Of a stretch of 64,000 bases of DNA, positions 37,785 through 46,073 are shown one piece after another (within the stretch, counting starts at the first letter, position 1; each line of letters begins with the position of its first letter). A model generated the notes under the pieces. That model saw only the letters and a list, made by a program, of their open reading frames with translations, was not told the origin of the DNA and searched no databases. Both the position numbers and the translations under genes were made by a program. Source of the stretch: Methanocorpusculum labreanum Z (lineage in GTDB: Archaea > Halobacteriota > Methanomicrobia > Methanomicrobiales > Methanocorpusculaceae); NCBI RefSeq assembly GCF_000015765.1, contig NC_008942.1, positions 1,740,963 to 1,804,962 on the forward strand. The letters run 5' to 3'.

Positions 37785-37889
37785 TTACGGAATCATCTGT
37801 GTAATGATAATAACTATGCCGGAGGTAACCACAGATAGTATAAATAAAATACAAATAGCAGATGTAATACCCAATGCTATTTTGAAGAA
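37785..37889 (-). pseudogene. Decayed third copy of the 48-aa membrane protein
   Basis: The frame reads FFKIALG, then ITSAICILFIL, SVVTSGIVIIITQMIP and stop. It aligns with the two intact copies but lacks the start codon and head, has lost about four residues, and has an in-frame TAG directly upstream (37890-37892). It abuts the stop of 37894-38568. The sequence beyond it (37610-37660) also matches the flank of the second copy, so a cassette was fused here by recombination. Confidence 0.6.
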
Positions 37890-37893
37890 CTAT

Positions 37894-38568
37894 TTACCAC
37901 GTATTAGTATATGTTCTTCCATAACCGTTCCCTCTCATTTCAAGATAGAAAGTGCGGGGAGTAAAACCAAGTCCAGCTACATTTACCAATGCAGTAAATG
38001 CAGAATTTTCATAGAATACACCATTACTGACATAAGAATCCAACGATGATCTCGTCAAGGAGACAAAAGGTACATAAAGTGTGGTTACGTAAGCATTAGC
38101 ATAAAGAGGACTTACAGCCATTGATCCACTTGTAGTATATCTTCCATCCATTTTGATAGACATCAAGTTGATTCCCTGAAGAGAGAAGAGAGCATCCATA
38201 GATATATACTGTTCAGAGGATTTAGCTGAGGTAACTGGTACTTTTTGAATAGAGACCTCTATATCTTCAAAATTCTTTAATTTTTCCAAAAAGATTTTCT
38301 GTTGCTCCTCTGATAATGAAGAATACTGATTTAAGACATTTTCATATTTCCCATCGAAAGATTTCAAATACGTAATGAAATTTTCAGGTGAAGAAAAGAC
38401 ATCAGGTGAGTTTGTCTGAGTATTTGTACATGATAATGCTTCATTTACGAAAACTGTATCTGAATTTAATTCGGAATTAACTGAATTTGCAGATGCTGCT
38501 GAAACGAACATCATACTCATCACTAATATACAGATGAGAATTGGAATTAATTTCATAATCTGTTTCAT
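37894..38568 (-). CDS. Secreted protein of unknown function
   Basis: The 224-aa protein has a signal peptide (MKQIMKLIPILICILVMSMM, cut after ASA). A helical segment (SSLSEEQQKIFLEKLKNFEDI) follows, then a beta-rich C-terminal half ending MRGNGYGRTYTNTW. No membrane anchor is visible. A GAGG ribosome binding site lies about 10 bases upstream. Copy 7 of the element precedes it. The C-terminal half resembles secreted Gram-positive hypothetical proteins in style, but I recognise no family. Confidence 0.6.
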   Translation of the reverse strand: MKQIMKLIPILICILVMSMMFVSAASANSVNSELNSDTVFVNEALSCTNTQTNSPDVFSSPENFITYLKSFDGKYENVLNQYSSLSEEQQKIFLEKLKNFEDIEVSIQKVPVTSAKSSEQYISMDALFSLQGINLMSIKMDGRYTTSGSMAVSPLYANAYVTTLYVPFVSLTRSSLDSYVSNGVFYENSAFTALVNVAGLGFTPRTFYLEMRGNGYGRTYTNTW

Positions 38569-38638
38569 TTTTCATATCCTCTTACATTTCTTCAATGATG
38601 CTGGCTTTTACACCACCACCAAAACTACCCTTTCTCCC

Positions 38639-38675
38639 TCATCTATTATCAATACATTGAGCATAGATTCCAACG
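38639..38675 (-). promoter_or_regulatory. Shared promoter/operator element, copy 7
   Basis: The core TTATCAATACATTGAGC is intact; the end is AGATTCCAACG. It drives 37894-38568. With copy 8 it forms a perfect 23-bp inverted repeat (38651-38673 against 38710-38732) separated by 36 bp, a back-to-back divergent promoter. Confidence 0.75.
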
Positions 38676-38707
38676 CATGTATTCAAGAGTTAAATGGAAT
38701 GAGGCAG

Positions 38708-38744
38708 AATTGGAATCTATGCTCAATGTATTTATAACAAAGAA
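38708..38744 (+). promoter_or_regulatory. Shared promoter/operator element, copy 8 (inverted)
   Basis: This is the only copy on the plus strand. The TATA part is a clear TATTTATAAC (38729-38738), which identifies the matching TATTGATAA of the other copies as their TATA box. The ATG at 38765 lies about 30 bases downstream, so this transcript is probably leaderless. Confidence 0.75.
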
Positions 38745-38764
38745 ACAACAGAACATACCAATGT

Positions 38765-39211
38765 ATGAAGATACAGATTCTTTTGATCGGCATGCTCCTT
38801 TTGACCGCATGCTGTGTAATGCCTGCGGGTGCAGCTGATTTTTCTGATAATGCCGCAAAGTATACGATAACGCCCTGGTACAAGTTTACCGATGGTAGTA
38901 AGGCTCCGCCGCTTTACAATATCATTACGCAAGGAGAATGGAAGAGTCACTCATATCTCCTTCCTGCTGGTAAATCAAGAATTGAGATTGCTCTCTCATG
39001 GGGGAATACACAAAATACTCTCAGTATGAAGATAAAAAAACCGGATGAATCTTCATATGGACCGTATTACGATTCATTTGATGGAGTAGCAAATGGAGTG
39101 ATTCCCCTTGCCATAAGCGGAAACCTTGCAGCAGGCCTATGGACAATATCTATTAATGGGGCATCGGTGAGCGGTACTCAGCCATATACTTTGCAATTCT
39201 ATGCTGTTTAG
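38765..39211 (+). CDS. Secreted PPC-like beta-sandwich protein
   Basis: The 148-aa protein has a signal peptide (residues 1-23, ending PAGA). The body resembles pre-peptidase C-terminal (PPC) domains: SRIEIALSWGNTQNTLSMKI, then GLWTISINGASVSGTQPYTLQF. It is probably free in the extracellular space or bound to an envelope partner. It overlaps the membrane-anchored regulator by 11 bp, so the two are co-expressed; it may be the sensed partner. Confidence 0.65.
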   Translation: MKIQILLIGMLLLTACCVMPAGAADFSDNAAKYTITPWYKFTDGSKAPPLYNIITQGEWKSHSYLLPAGKSRIEIALSWGNTQNTLSMKIKKPDESSYGPYYDSFDGVANGVIPLAISGNLAAGLWTISINGASVSGTQPYTLQFYAV

Positions 39212-40061
39212 ACACAAAATTCACTTTTTCCTATGGGTTGTGCTCCTTTGCGTACTTGCAGGTGTATGTGGACCAGTAAGCGCCTTTGACTTCTATTACA
39301 CTTACCCTGCCGAAGATGACTTAGTAATAACCCCGATCGACTATGAGATAGTGCCTGTCGATGACGGAATTGAGGGAGTGACTATTACCGGATGGCTGAA
39401 CCTTGTTTACTGGAAAGAGGTGCTTCCCATCTATATCGGCTCATACTTTGATTACTTTGAACCAACGCCACTTGGAAACATGACCAGCACAATATTAATT
39501 CCGGTTTTTTCTACGATCTTTGGTATCTGCGGTACCTTCGTCGTCTTCTGCCGCCGCAAATCTCCCGAAAAAAATCCAAAATCAACGCCGGCAAAGATCC
39601 TCGCCTACATTCGGCAGCACAAATTCTGCTCGCAAAAACAGATCGTCAACGGGGTGGAAAGTTCACGGGGATCCGTTGCCTATCAGCTTCACAGACTCCA
39701 GATCGAGCAGAAGATATTTGCAGCCGAAGTGAACGGAAGAACGTACTATTCTGCACACCCGATCGATCAGGAATCCTTAGAACCGGTCATATACGGCATT
39801 CTGGAAAATGAAACCACTAATTCGATTTTCAAAACATTATATCGCAATCCAAACCTGACACGCCACGAGATCGCCGGGATCATCGGCAAATCTCCGGACA
39901 CCGTGTATTTTCATCTGAAAAATTTCGACGGCCGATTACTTGCCGAGGTGAAAGAGGGAGGGATCTCGTACTACTCGCTCAGCCCGGATGCCATGAATGT
40001 GTATTTTAGGATGGGGCCTGAAGAGTTGGGCGGCGGTGAACGCATTGTGATGGAAACGTGA
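39201..40061 (+). CDS. Membrane-anchored winged-helix transcription regulator
   Basis: The 286-aa protein has an N-terminal span or signal (residues 7-28), an outer domain of about 70 residues and a second span (about 98-116, ILIPVFSTIFGICGTFVVF). A cytoplasmic part with two winged helix-turn-helix domains follows: about 128-190 (KILAYIRQHKFCSQKQIVNGV, SRGSVAYQLHRLQ) and 200-270 (SIFKTLYRNPNLTRHEIAGIIG, TVYFHLKNFD). Such one-component regulators sense outside signals and bind DNA. It sits behind copy 8 of the repeated promoter element and is the natural candidate for binding all eight copies. Confidence 0.78.
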   Translation: MLFRHKIHFFLWVVLLCVLAGVCGPVSAFDFYYTYPAEDDLVITPIDYEIVPVDDGIEGVTITGWLNLVYWKEVLPIYIGSYFDYFEPTPLGNMTSTILIPVFSTIFGICGTFVVFCRRKSPEKNPKSTPAKILAYIRQHKFCSQKQIVNGVESSRGSVAYQLHRLQIEQKIFAAEVNGRTYYSAHPIDQESLEPVIYGILENETTNSIFKTLYRNPNLTRHEIAGIIGKSPDTVYFHLKNFDGRLLAEVKEGGISYYSLSPDAMNVYFRMGPEELGGGERIVMET

Positions 40062-40167
40062 TCAGCCATCAGGGGAATTTCCCGCAAATTTTTCGAATAA
40101 TACGATAACTAACAAAATTTTTGTAGTTAACGCCGCATTTATGAGAGAATAACGGCAATAATCTAGT

Positions 40168-40263
40168 ATGAAATACGCACCCTCAGTGCTGGATAAAATC
40201 GTGGCAGGACTCGTCGTCCTGATCATCACGATCGCCGTATCCGGTTCAAAGTTCGGAAGATGA
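40168..40263 (+). CDS. Possible 31-aa membrane microprotein
   Basis: The short frame MKYAPSVLDKIV..., with the hydrophobic stretch AGLVVLIITIAVSG and a basic end (SKFGR), fits a single-span membrane peptide. An ATTTATGA box about 30 bases upstream could serve as TATA box of a leaderless mRNA, and a T run follows at 40285. There is no paralogue in the window to confirm it. Confidence 0.4.
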   Translation: MKYAPSVLDKIVAGLVVLIITIAVSGSKFGR

Positions 40264-40379
40264 CATTCTTCCAATAAACACCTCTCTTTTTTACCTGTCT
40301 ATATGGCAGATACTGACCCGACGTCTGCAGTCTATCACTCTTTAAAATCCAAGAAGGAATCACCATCCCATTCGGGGAA

Positions 40380-41000
40380 GGAGTTGGCTGGGTGTGGAGA
40401 CAAGAGATTATTTAACCGCGAATCTCCGCGAATTAACACGAATCGCATTTTCCTTACGTTCGGGTGCTCTGCTCCGGCTTATCGCCTACGCAGGAATCGC
40501 ACCCTCTCTTGAAAAATGCTGGGGAAAAACCCGCGTGCGGGTTTTTCTATTGTTTCATTATTTTTCGATTACACAAAGAGAAGTTTACGGAGAGCAAACC
40601 GAAGGTTTGCGAACGGGTTTTCTCCAAATTTATTCTATTATAATATATGCTGAGTGAGGGGTCCAACAGAAAAACCCGCACGCGGGTTTTTCCATCAGCA
40701 TTTTTCCAGACGGCGTGCGATTCCTGCGTAGGCGAAGCCCAAATGGGCAAAGCCCATTTGAGGCGGCACGCAAATCTCCGATTTGCACGCATAAGCCGGA
40801 GCAGAGCACGACAGCGCAAGAAAAATGCGATTCGTGTTTATTCGCGGAGGCGTGCAAGCCAAAGGCTTGCGTGCCGCCTCAAGCGGGAAAACCCGCTTGG
40901 GCTTATTCGCGGTGGGTTTTTCTCTTGCGTCAAAAAGAATGCCGTACACGAAATCGAAGTACGTCTGTTTTTTCATTTGAGATCACCCAGCCGAACTCCG
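40380..41000. repeat. Compound hairpin-rich repeat block
   Basis: Two copies of a G/C-rich repeat face each other inside a 15-16 bp terminal inverted repeat (40380-40394, 40984-40999). Each carries a hairpin AAAAACCCG/CGGGTTTTT (about 40526-40548 and 40669-40691) and the blocks TGCGATTCCTGCGTAGGCG and GCCGGAGCAGAGCAC. The right copy has two extra 56-nt modules (40736-40791, 40849-40904) in opposite orientation, each with two hairpins whose stems differ by compensating changes. A related single copy lies at 55660-55810. The rest of 40264-41125 holds no convincing gene. Confidence 0.7.
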
Positions 41001-41125
41001 GACATAACAGGGAGAGATCCGGCATTTCCCGAATGAACATTCTTCCTGTCTACATGTTAGACCGTAGCCCGGTCCACACATTGTCACACATCCTTTATAG
41101 TATTTCACGGACAACATATCCCGAT

Positions 41126-42079
41126 ATGGACGCATACGAACTCGTCACCCGTAATACGGCTGAGATCGTCACCGAAGACGAACTCAGAGCTTTGTTGAAC
41201 AAACCAACAAAACGGGTCTATACCGGTTATGAACCAAGCGGCGAGATTCACCTCGGTCACCTGGTGACCATCAATAAACTGATGGATATGAAAGCAGCAG
41301 GGTTTGACGTCGTGGTCTTGATCGCAAACCTGCACGCTTATCTGAACAGAAAAGGAACCTTCGAACAGATCAAAGAGCTTGCAGACTACAACAAAGCCTG
41401 CATCGAGGCTGTCGGCCTCAAAGGCGCCGAGTTCGTCCTCGGAACCGACGTCCAGCTCACCCCGAAGTATCAGACCGAAGTCCTGACCCTCTGCCAGCAG
41501 ATCACCCTGAACCGTGCCACCCGCAGTATGGATGAAGTCGGCCGTGCGATGGATAATCCGATGGTCTCCCAGATGGTCTACCCGGTCATGCAGGTCGTCG
41601 ATATCCCGACCCTGAACGTCGACGCAGCAGTCGGCGGCATCGACCAGAGAAAGATCCACATGCTCGCACGCGAACACCTGCCGACCCTCGGATACAAACC
41701 CCCGGTATGTATCCACACGCCAATTGTCAACGGTCTCGACGGCGAGAAGATGTCCTCCTCGAAAGGAAACGTCGTCTCGGTCGCCGACTCGCCCGAAGAG
41801 ATCAAAAAGAAGATGAAAAAGGCATTCTGCCCGCCGGAGACCGAAGGCAACCCGATCCTGCAGATCTTCCGGTACAACGTCTTCCCGAGAATGGACACGA
41901 TCGCGATCCGCCGGCCGGAAAAGTTCGGCGGGGACCTCGAGTTCCACAGCTATGCAGAACTCGAAGCGGCGTACGCCGGCGGCAAGATCCACCCGATGGA
42001 TCTCAAAGCTGCATGCGGCGATGCCCTCACAGAACTCCTCGCAGACGCTTACGCGTATGTGCAGAGCTACAAAAACTAA
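41126..42079 (+). CDS. tyrS: Tyrosyl-tRNA synthetase
   Basis: The 317-aa class I synthetase has HLGH (the HIGH motif) at residues 42-45 in EPSGEIHLGH, and GEKMSSSKGN (KMSKS loop) near 207. The length and AADVQ-like core (NVDAAVGGIDQRKIHMLARE) fit archaeal TyrRS. The ATG at 41126 is chosen because TTTATAGT at about 41095 is a TATA box 30 bases upstream, giving a leaderless mRNA. A longer frame from 40715 runs through the repeat block and is not coding. Confidence 0.95.
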   Translation: MDAYELVTRNTAEIVTEDELRALLNKPTKRVYTGYEPSGEIHLGHLVTINKLMDMKAAGFDVVVLIANLHAYLNRKGTFEQIKELADYNKACIEAVGLKGAEFVLGTDVQLTPKYQTEVLTLCQQITLNRATRSMDEVGRAMDNPMVSQMVYPVMQVVDIPTLNVDAAVGGIDQRKIHMLAREHLPTLGYKPPVCIHTPIVNGLDGEKMSSSKGNVVSVADSPEEIKKKMKKAFCPPETEGNPILQIFRYNVFPRMDTIAIRRPEKFGGDLEFHSYAELEAAYAGGKIHPMDLKAACGDALTELLADAYAYVQSYKN

Positions 42080-42091
42080 TCTTCCTTTTTT

Positions 42092-43003
42092 ATGCCGGAC
42101 GAAATCCCGAATCAGGCATTCACTGAAATAACGCCGATCCTCAAAGGCTGGTCCGATGATGCAAAATATCGTGTCAAAACAGACGACGGCCGAAAACTCC
42201 TGCTTCGCGTGTCTGCCATAGACAAATACGACCGGAAAAAAGAGGAGTTCGAAGCTCTCCAAACGATAGAATCTCTGGAAATTCCGGCACCAAAACCGAT
42301 CGCATTTGGAAGATGCCGGGGCAATGCCTCGGTGTACATGCTTCTCAGCTGGACAGAAGGCAAAGAAGCAGAAGACGTTTTGCCTCTTCTTTCAAAAGAG
42401 GAGCAGTATAATATTGGGATAAAGGCCGGGAATTTGCAGAAACGGCTCAATTCGATTCCGGCTCCAAAAGATATGAAACCTTGGGGTGTTCGGTTTGGGA
42501 AAAAACTCGACTGGAAATGTGAGCGGTATCTTGAATGCGGCATCTGTTTCGAGCATGACGATCTGATGCTTGCCTACATCGAAGAACACAGGCATCTGAT
42601 ACAAAACCGGCCGCAGTGTTTCCAGCACGGAGATTTTCACTGCGGGAATTTGATAATCAGCGAGGAGGGAGAGCCCTGTATCATCGATTTCAACCGGATC
42701 GATTACGGGGATCCCTGGGAAGAGTTCAACCGGATCGTGTGGTGTGCGAAAAGAAGTATCTATTTTGCGGCTGGACGGATCGACGGATATTTTGAAGGAT
42801 CCGTTCCTGATGAATTCTGGGATCTGCTTCTCTTGTACATCAGCAGCAATACGCTTTCCTCGATCCCCTGGTCGATACCTTTTGGCCAAAAAGAGGTCGA
42901 CACGGCTGTAGAAATGGCAAAAGAGGTCCTATTCTGGTATGATGATATGAAAAGTTCCGTTCCCTGCTGGTATGTGGAAGCAAAAAAGGACGGGGCAAAA
43001 TAG
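42092..43003 (+). CDS. APH-like small-molecule kinase
   Basis: The 303-aa protein has the aminoglycoside phosphotransferase/choline-kinase fold. The catalytic loop is QHGDFHCGNLII near residue 177 and the metal-binding segment is CIIDFNRIDYGDPWEEF. An ATP-binding lobe precedes (YRVKTDDGRKLLLRVS). It is not evidence of antibiotic resistance; many archaea have such kinases with unknown small-molecule substrates. It lies 12 bp after tyrS and may be co-transcribed. Confidence 0.82.
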   Translation: MPDEIPNQAFTEITPILKGWSDDAKYRVKTDDGRKLLLRVSAIDKYDRKKEEFEALQTIESLEIPAPKPIAFGRCRGNASVYMLLSWTEGKEAEDVLPLLSKEEQYNIGIKAGNLQKRLNSIPAPKDMKPWGVRFGKKLDWKCERYLECGICFEHDDLMLAYIEEHRHLIQNRPQCFQHGDFHCGNLIISEEGEPCIIDFNRIDYGDPWEEFNRIVWCAKRSIYFAAGRIDGYFEGSVPDEFWDLLLLYISSNTLSSIPWSIPFGQKEVDTAVEMAKEVLFWYDDMKSSVPCWYVEAKKDGAK

Positions 43004-43035
43004 AATATTCCTGAAGTTATATACTCCATCATCCA

Positions 43036-43740
43036 ATGAAAATCACTGTCATCTATGGTACGAGCCGTACGGAAAAATCCAGTACGTACAACATCGCCCA
43101 GCAGTTCCTAGCTGAACTCGCAGACGGCGACCCGGTCACCGAATTCCACCTCCCAAAGGACATGCCGGAGTTCTGCACCGGATGTTTCAACTGTTTTTCC
43201 GATCCGGCGAAGTGTCCCCACTACGCATACATCAAGCCGATCTCGGACGCCATGTTAAACGCCGATCTGATCATTATCTCGGCTCCGGTGTATGTGTTTC
43301 ATATGCCGGGACAGGTCAAAGCCCTGTTGGACCACTTCGGCTATCAATGGATAGCCCACCGGCCGATTGAGGCGTTTTTCCACAAACAGGGCCTCGTTAT
43401 TACAACGGCCGCCGGAGCAGGTATGCGGCACGCAGCAAAGGATGCTCAGGATTCTTTTAACTGGTGGGGAGTCGGGCGGACCTACACCTTCAAAAAAGCG
43501 GTCCAGGCTTCGGAATGGAGTCAGGTTTCCGAGAAAAAGAGAGAGAAAATTACAAAAGAAGTCAAGGCGACCTCCCGGAAAATTCTCGCACAAAAAGGAT
43601 CCGGACCACGCCTCAAAGTGAAGATGATCTTCTATCTGATGAGGTTCGTGCAGAAAAAATACCGGTACAATCCGGAAGATGTGGCATACTGGAAGGAGAA
43701 AGGCTGGTTCGACGGGAAAAAACCCTGGAAGGACACCTGA
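43036..43740 (+). CDS. Iron-sulfur flavoprotein-like NAD(P)H oxidoreductase, copy 1
   Basis: The 234-aa flavodoxin-like protein has GTSRTEKSSTYN as FMN phosphate loop and the compact cysteine motif CTGCFNCFSDPAKC (CX2CX2CX6C), as in archaeal Isf proteins that hold a [4Fe-4S] cluster. Next come SAPVYVFHMPGQVKALLDHFG and a basic C-terminal half. It is probably a redox protein for oxygen detoxification or electron transfer. The next gene is a tandem copy, identical over long DNA blocks including the sequence before the ATG. A third copy lies at 52496. Confidence 0.82.
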   Translation: MKITVIYGTSRTEKSSTYNIAQQFLAELADGDPVTEFHLPKDMPEFCTGCFNCFSDPAKCPHYAYIKPISDAMLNADLIIISAPVYVFHMPGQVKALLDHFGYQWIAHRPIEAFFHKQGLVITTAAGAGMRHAAKDAQDSFNWWGVGRTYTFKKAVQASEWSQVSEKKREKITKEVKATSRKILAQKGSGPRLKVKMIFYLMRFVQKKYRYNPEDVAYWKEKGWFDGKKPWKDT

Positions 43741-43813
43741 AAAACTTCGTTCACTGCCGGGATCGGGAGGGGGGAAAAGTACATGTTTCCACAACCCAAT
43801 ACTCCATCATCCA

Positions 43814-44518
43814 ATGAAAATCACCGTCATTTATGGAACGAGCCGTACGGAAAAATCCAGTACGTACAACATCGCCCAGCAGTTCCTAGCTGAACTCGCA
43901 GACGGCGACCCAGTCACCGAATTCCACCTTCCACGGGACATGCCGGCATTCTGCACCGGCTGCTTCAACTGTTTTTCCGACACCACAACCTGCCCTCACT
44001 ATAAATACATCCAGCCGATAGAGGAGGCAATGCAGAATGCGGATCTGATCATTATCACTGCTCCCGTGTATGTGTTCCATGTGCCCGGCCAGGTCAAGGC
44101 ACTCTTAGACCACTTCGGGTGTCGGTGGATGGGACACAAGCCAAACCCGCAGATGTTTCGCAAACAGGCACTTTTTATTATAACGGCCGCAAAAGCCGGG
44201 ATGCGGAGTGCAGCAAAGGATATTCAGGATTCCTTTGACTGGTGGGGAGTCGGCCGGACCTATGGTTTCAAAAATGCGGTTCTGGCGGGAGAATGGACGG
44301 AGGTCACCGACAAAAGCAAAGCGGCGTTTGCACAAGAAGTCAAGAAGACAGCCCGAAAAATCCAAAGACAGCAGGGAGCAGGACCCCGGCTCAAAGTCAG
44401 GATGCTCTTCTATCTGATGCGGTTTGTACAGAAAAAATATCGGTTTATTGAATCCGATGCAGCATACTGGGAAGAAAACGGCTGGTTAGACGGGAAAATA
44501 CCCTGGAAGGACGCCTGA
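43814..44518 (+). CDS. Iron-sulfur flavoprotein-like NAD(P)H oxidoreductase, copy 2
   Basis: This 234-aa tandem paralogue of 43036-43740 has the same cysteine spacing (CTGCFNCFSDTTTC). The first 120 bp and the CTCCATCATCCA before the ATG are almost unchanged, so the duplication is recent. The ATG at 43814 matches copy 1; an in-frame upstream extension reads the end of copy 1. The C-terminal half is more diverged. It lies just left of the hcg/hmd cluster. Confidence 0.82.
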   Translation: MKITVIYGTSRTEKSSTYNIAQQFLAELADGDPVTEFHLPRDMPAFCTGCFNCFSDTTTCPHYKYIQPIEEAMQNADLIIITAPVYVFHVPGQVKALLDHFGCRWMGHKPNPQMFRKQALFIITAAKAGMRSAAKDIQDSFDWWGVGRTYGFKNAVLAGEWTEVTDKSKAAFAQEVKKTARKIQRQQGAGPRLKVRMLFYLMRFVQKKYRFIESDAAYWEENGWLDGKIPWKDA

Positions 44519-45023
44519 GACGCACCGCGCCTGTTGACAAACACACCTTCATCACCACATCTTTTCGAAGATTCTTGGATCGGTTTTTTCTATCACGGGA
44601 CATACGTAGAGAATCCTGCCACATATCTTTTGGACAAAAAGAAATCGGGAAATCAGTAGAGATAAGATAATAAAAGATGCTCTTCTCTGGTGTGACAATT
44701 GAAAAATTCCGTTCATTCGTAGTATATGGAAGTAAAAACTATACATAAAGTGAAACCAATTTAAAACAAAGCACAAATTAATATAAGTCAAATAATTGGC
44801 GATTTTTTCTTTTTTTGAGGATATCAATGGATTTACAGCGATGTCATCTGCCATAAACGATTATTGTTGTAAAAAAAACACATGGAAATAAAATTAGTTT
44901 GTTATCATCATTTTAAAATGTGTAATATTAGTTAATATTAATATTAATATTAGTAACAATACATAAGTAATTTATGTTAATAATTAGCATTAATAAATGT
45001 ATCATATTACGTGGGTTACAATC
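44519..45023 (+). other. Upstream region of the hcg operon
   Basis: About 500 bp become strongly A/T-rich to the right. At 44921-44960 there are direct repeats of AATATTAGT/ATTAATATTA and ATTAGTAAC, which recur upstream of hmd and hcgG; they are the probable control region of hcgA. A nine-codon frame (44827-44856) with GAGG upstream is visible but has no support. No other gene is seen; a minus-strand frame at 44552-44854 looks non-coding. Confidence 0.45.
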
Positions 45024-46073
45024 ATGAATGAAAAAATTCTGAAAAAAGTGGAGAGCGGACGTAGATTTGCCCCGGATGATTATTTGAATATATTTTCCAG
45101 TTCCTCCTATGCTGAATTGGAGCCGCTGATAAATGTTATTTATGATCGACAAAAATCCGGACATTCACCTATCAAACTGACGTCCACCATCCATCTTACC
45201 AATCAATGTCATGTAACTCCGAAATGCACATACTGCGGATTCGCTGCCGGAACATCAGAAAACGGATATTATACTCCATTCCATAAGACAGACAGCGAAA
45301 TTGAAACAATCGCCAAAGCAATCGAACTATCGGGCATTCCACGCGTTAGTTGTTCGGGAGCTCACGGTTACGGCGGTGAACAAGCGGTTTCTGCAGCACG
45401 TATTGTAAAAAATACCACATCATTGGAACTCCTTATCAACGTGGGTGCTGATCTTACCCGAGAATCTCTTGAAAAAATCTCAAGATATAATACGGATACC
45501 ATCTGCTGCAACCTTGAAACCGTCAATGAGCAGCTCTTTCATAAATTAAAACCTGGAGAAAATCTTGCAAACCGCATTCATGTTTGTCAGATGACCGATG
45601 ATATCGGTCTTGAACTCTCTTCCGGTCTGCTGATTGGTGTCGGGGAAAGCCATCAGGATAGATTAAATCATCTTCAGTTTCTGAAACGATACAAAAATCT
45701 TGGAGAGATCCCGATTATGGGTTTTAACCCGTATCCTGGAACTCCCATGGCCAATCATCCTCCATGCTCGCTGCTTGAACAGATTAAAACGATTCTTGTT
45801 GTCAGGCTGATGTATCCAGACATACGTATCACTGTTCCCACCCCGACCATAGGACCAAAAAATGTTAGTTATTCGCTCAAAGCCGGCGCCACGAATGTCG
45901 CAACGGTCATTCCGGAAAATTATCCAGTAGATGTCAAGGGAGTTGGATCTCCAGTCTGCGGCAACTTATCGGATGTCCTGACAACCATTTACAATCTTGG
46001 TCTTTCTCCGCAGTTGAATCCGAATTTCCCGTATCAAACCCAGAAATTTACAGATGGTGCATCAGTCCAATGA
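45024..46073 (+). CDS. hcgA: HcgA, radical-SAM protein of FeGP-cofactor synthesis
   Basis: The 349-aa protein has the unusual radical-SAM cysteine motif CX5CX2C (CHVTPKCTYC; cysteines about 62, 68, 71) that is known for HcgA in place of CX3CX2C. The fold otherwise follows BioB/HydE-like proteins. It acts early in making the pyridinol part of the iron-guanylylpyridinol cofactor of Hmd. It overlaps hcgB by 4 bp, starting a tight operon. ATG 44997 in the same frame is an alternative start. Confidence 0.92.
   Translation: MNEKILKKVESGRRFAPDDYLNIFSSSSYAELEPLINVIYDRQKSGHSPIKLTSTIHLTNQCHVTPKCTYCGFAAGTSENGYYTPFHKTDSEIETIAKAIELSGIPRVSCSGAHGYGGEQAVSAARIVKNTTSLELLINVGADLTRESLEKISRYNTDTICCNLETVNEQLFHKLKPGENLANRIHVCQMTDDIGLELSSGLLIGVGESHQDRLNHLQFLKRYKNLGEIPIMGFNPYPGTPMANHPPCSLLEQIKTILVVRLMYPDIRITVPTPTIGPKNVSYSLKAGATNVATVIPENYPVDVKGVGSPVCGNLSDVLTTIYNLGLSPQLNPNFPYQTQKFTDGASVQ

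Noticed and set aside
33620..38744. CRISPR-like array formed by the eight 37-bp repeats
   Set aside because: Spacing is irregular (400 bp to over 1 kb), genes lie between copies, one copy is inverted, and each sits upstream of a start codon. No cas genes are present.
40715..41125. Long N-terminal extension of TyrRS
   Set aside because: It translates the repeat block, has no family match, and lies upstream of the TATA box of tyrS.
41105..42262. 385-codon minus-strand frame opposite tyrS
   Set aside because: It is the antisense shadow of a high-confidence gene.
42092..43003. Antibiotic-resistance gene
   Set aside because: The APH fold is common among archaeal small-molecule kinases; no resistance context is present.
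44552..44854. 100-aa minus-strand frame before hcgA
   Set aside because: No ribosome binding site, no recognised domain and unusual composition; it may be a gene remnant but cannot be supported.
44827..44856. Nine-codon leader peptide before hcgA
   Set aside because: A GAGG lies upstream, but it is 170 bp from hcgA with no overlap or attenuator hairpin.
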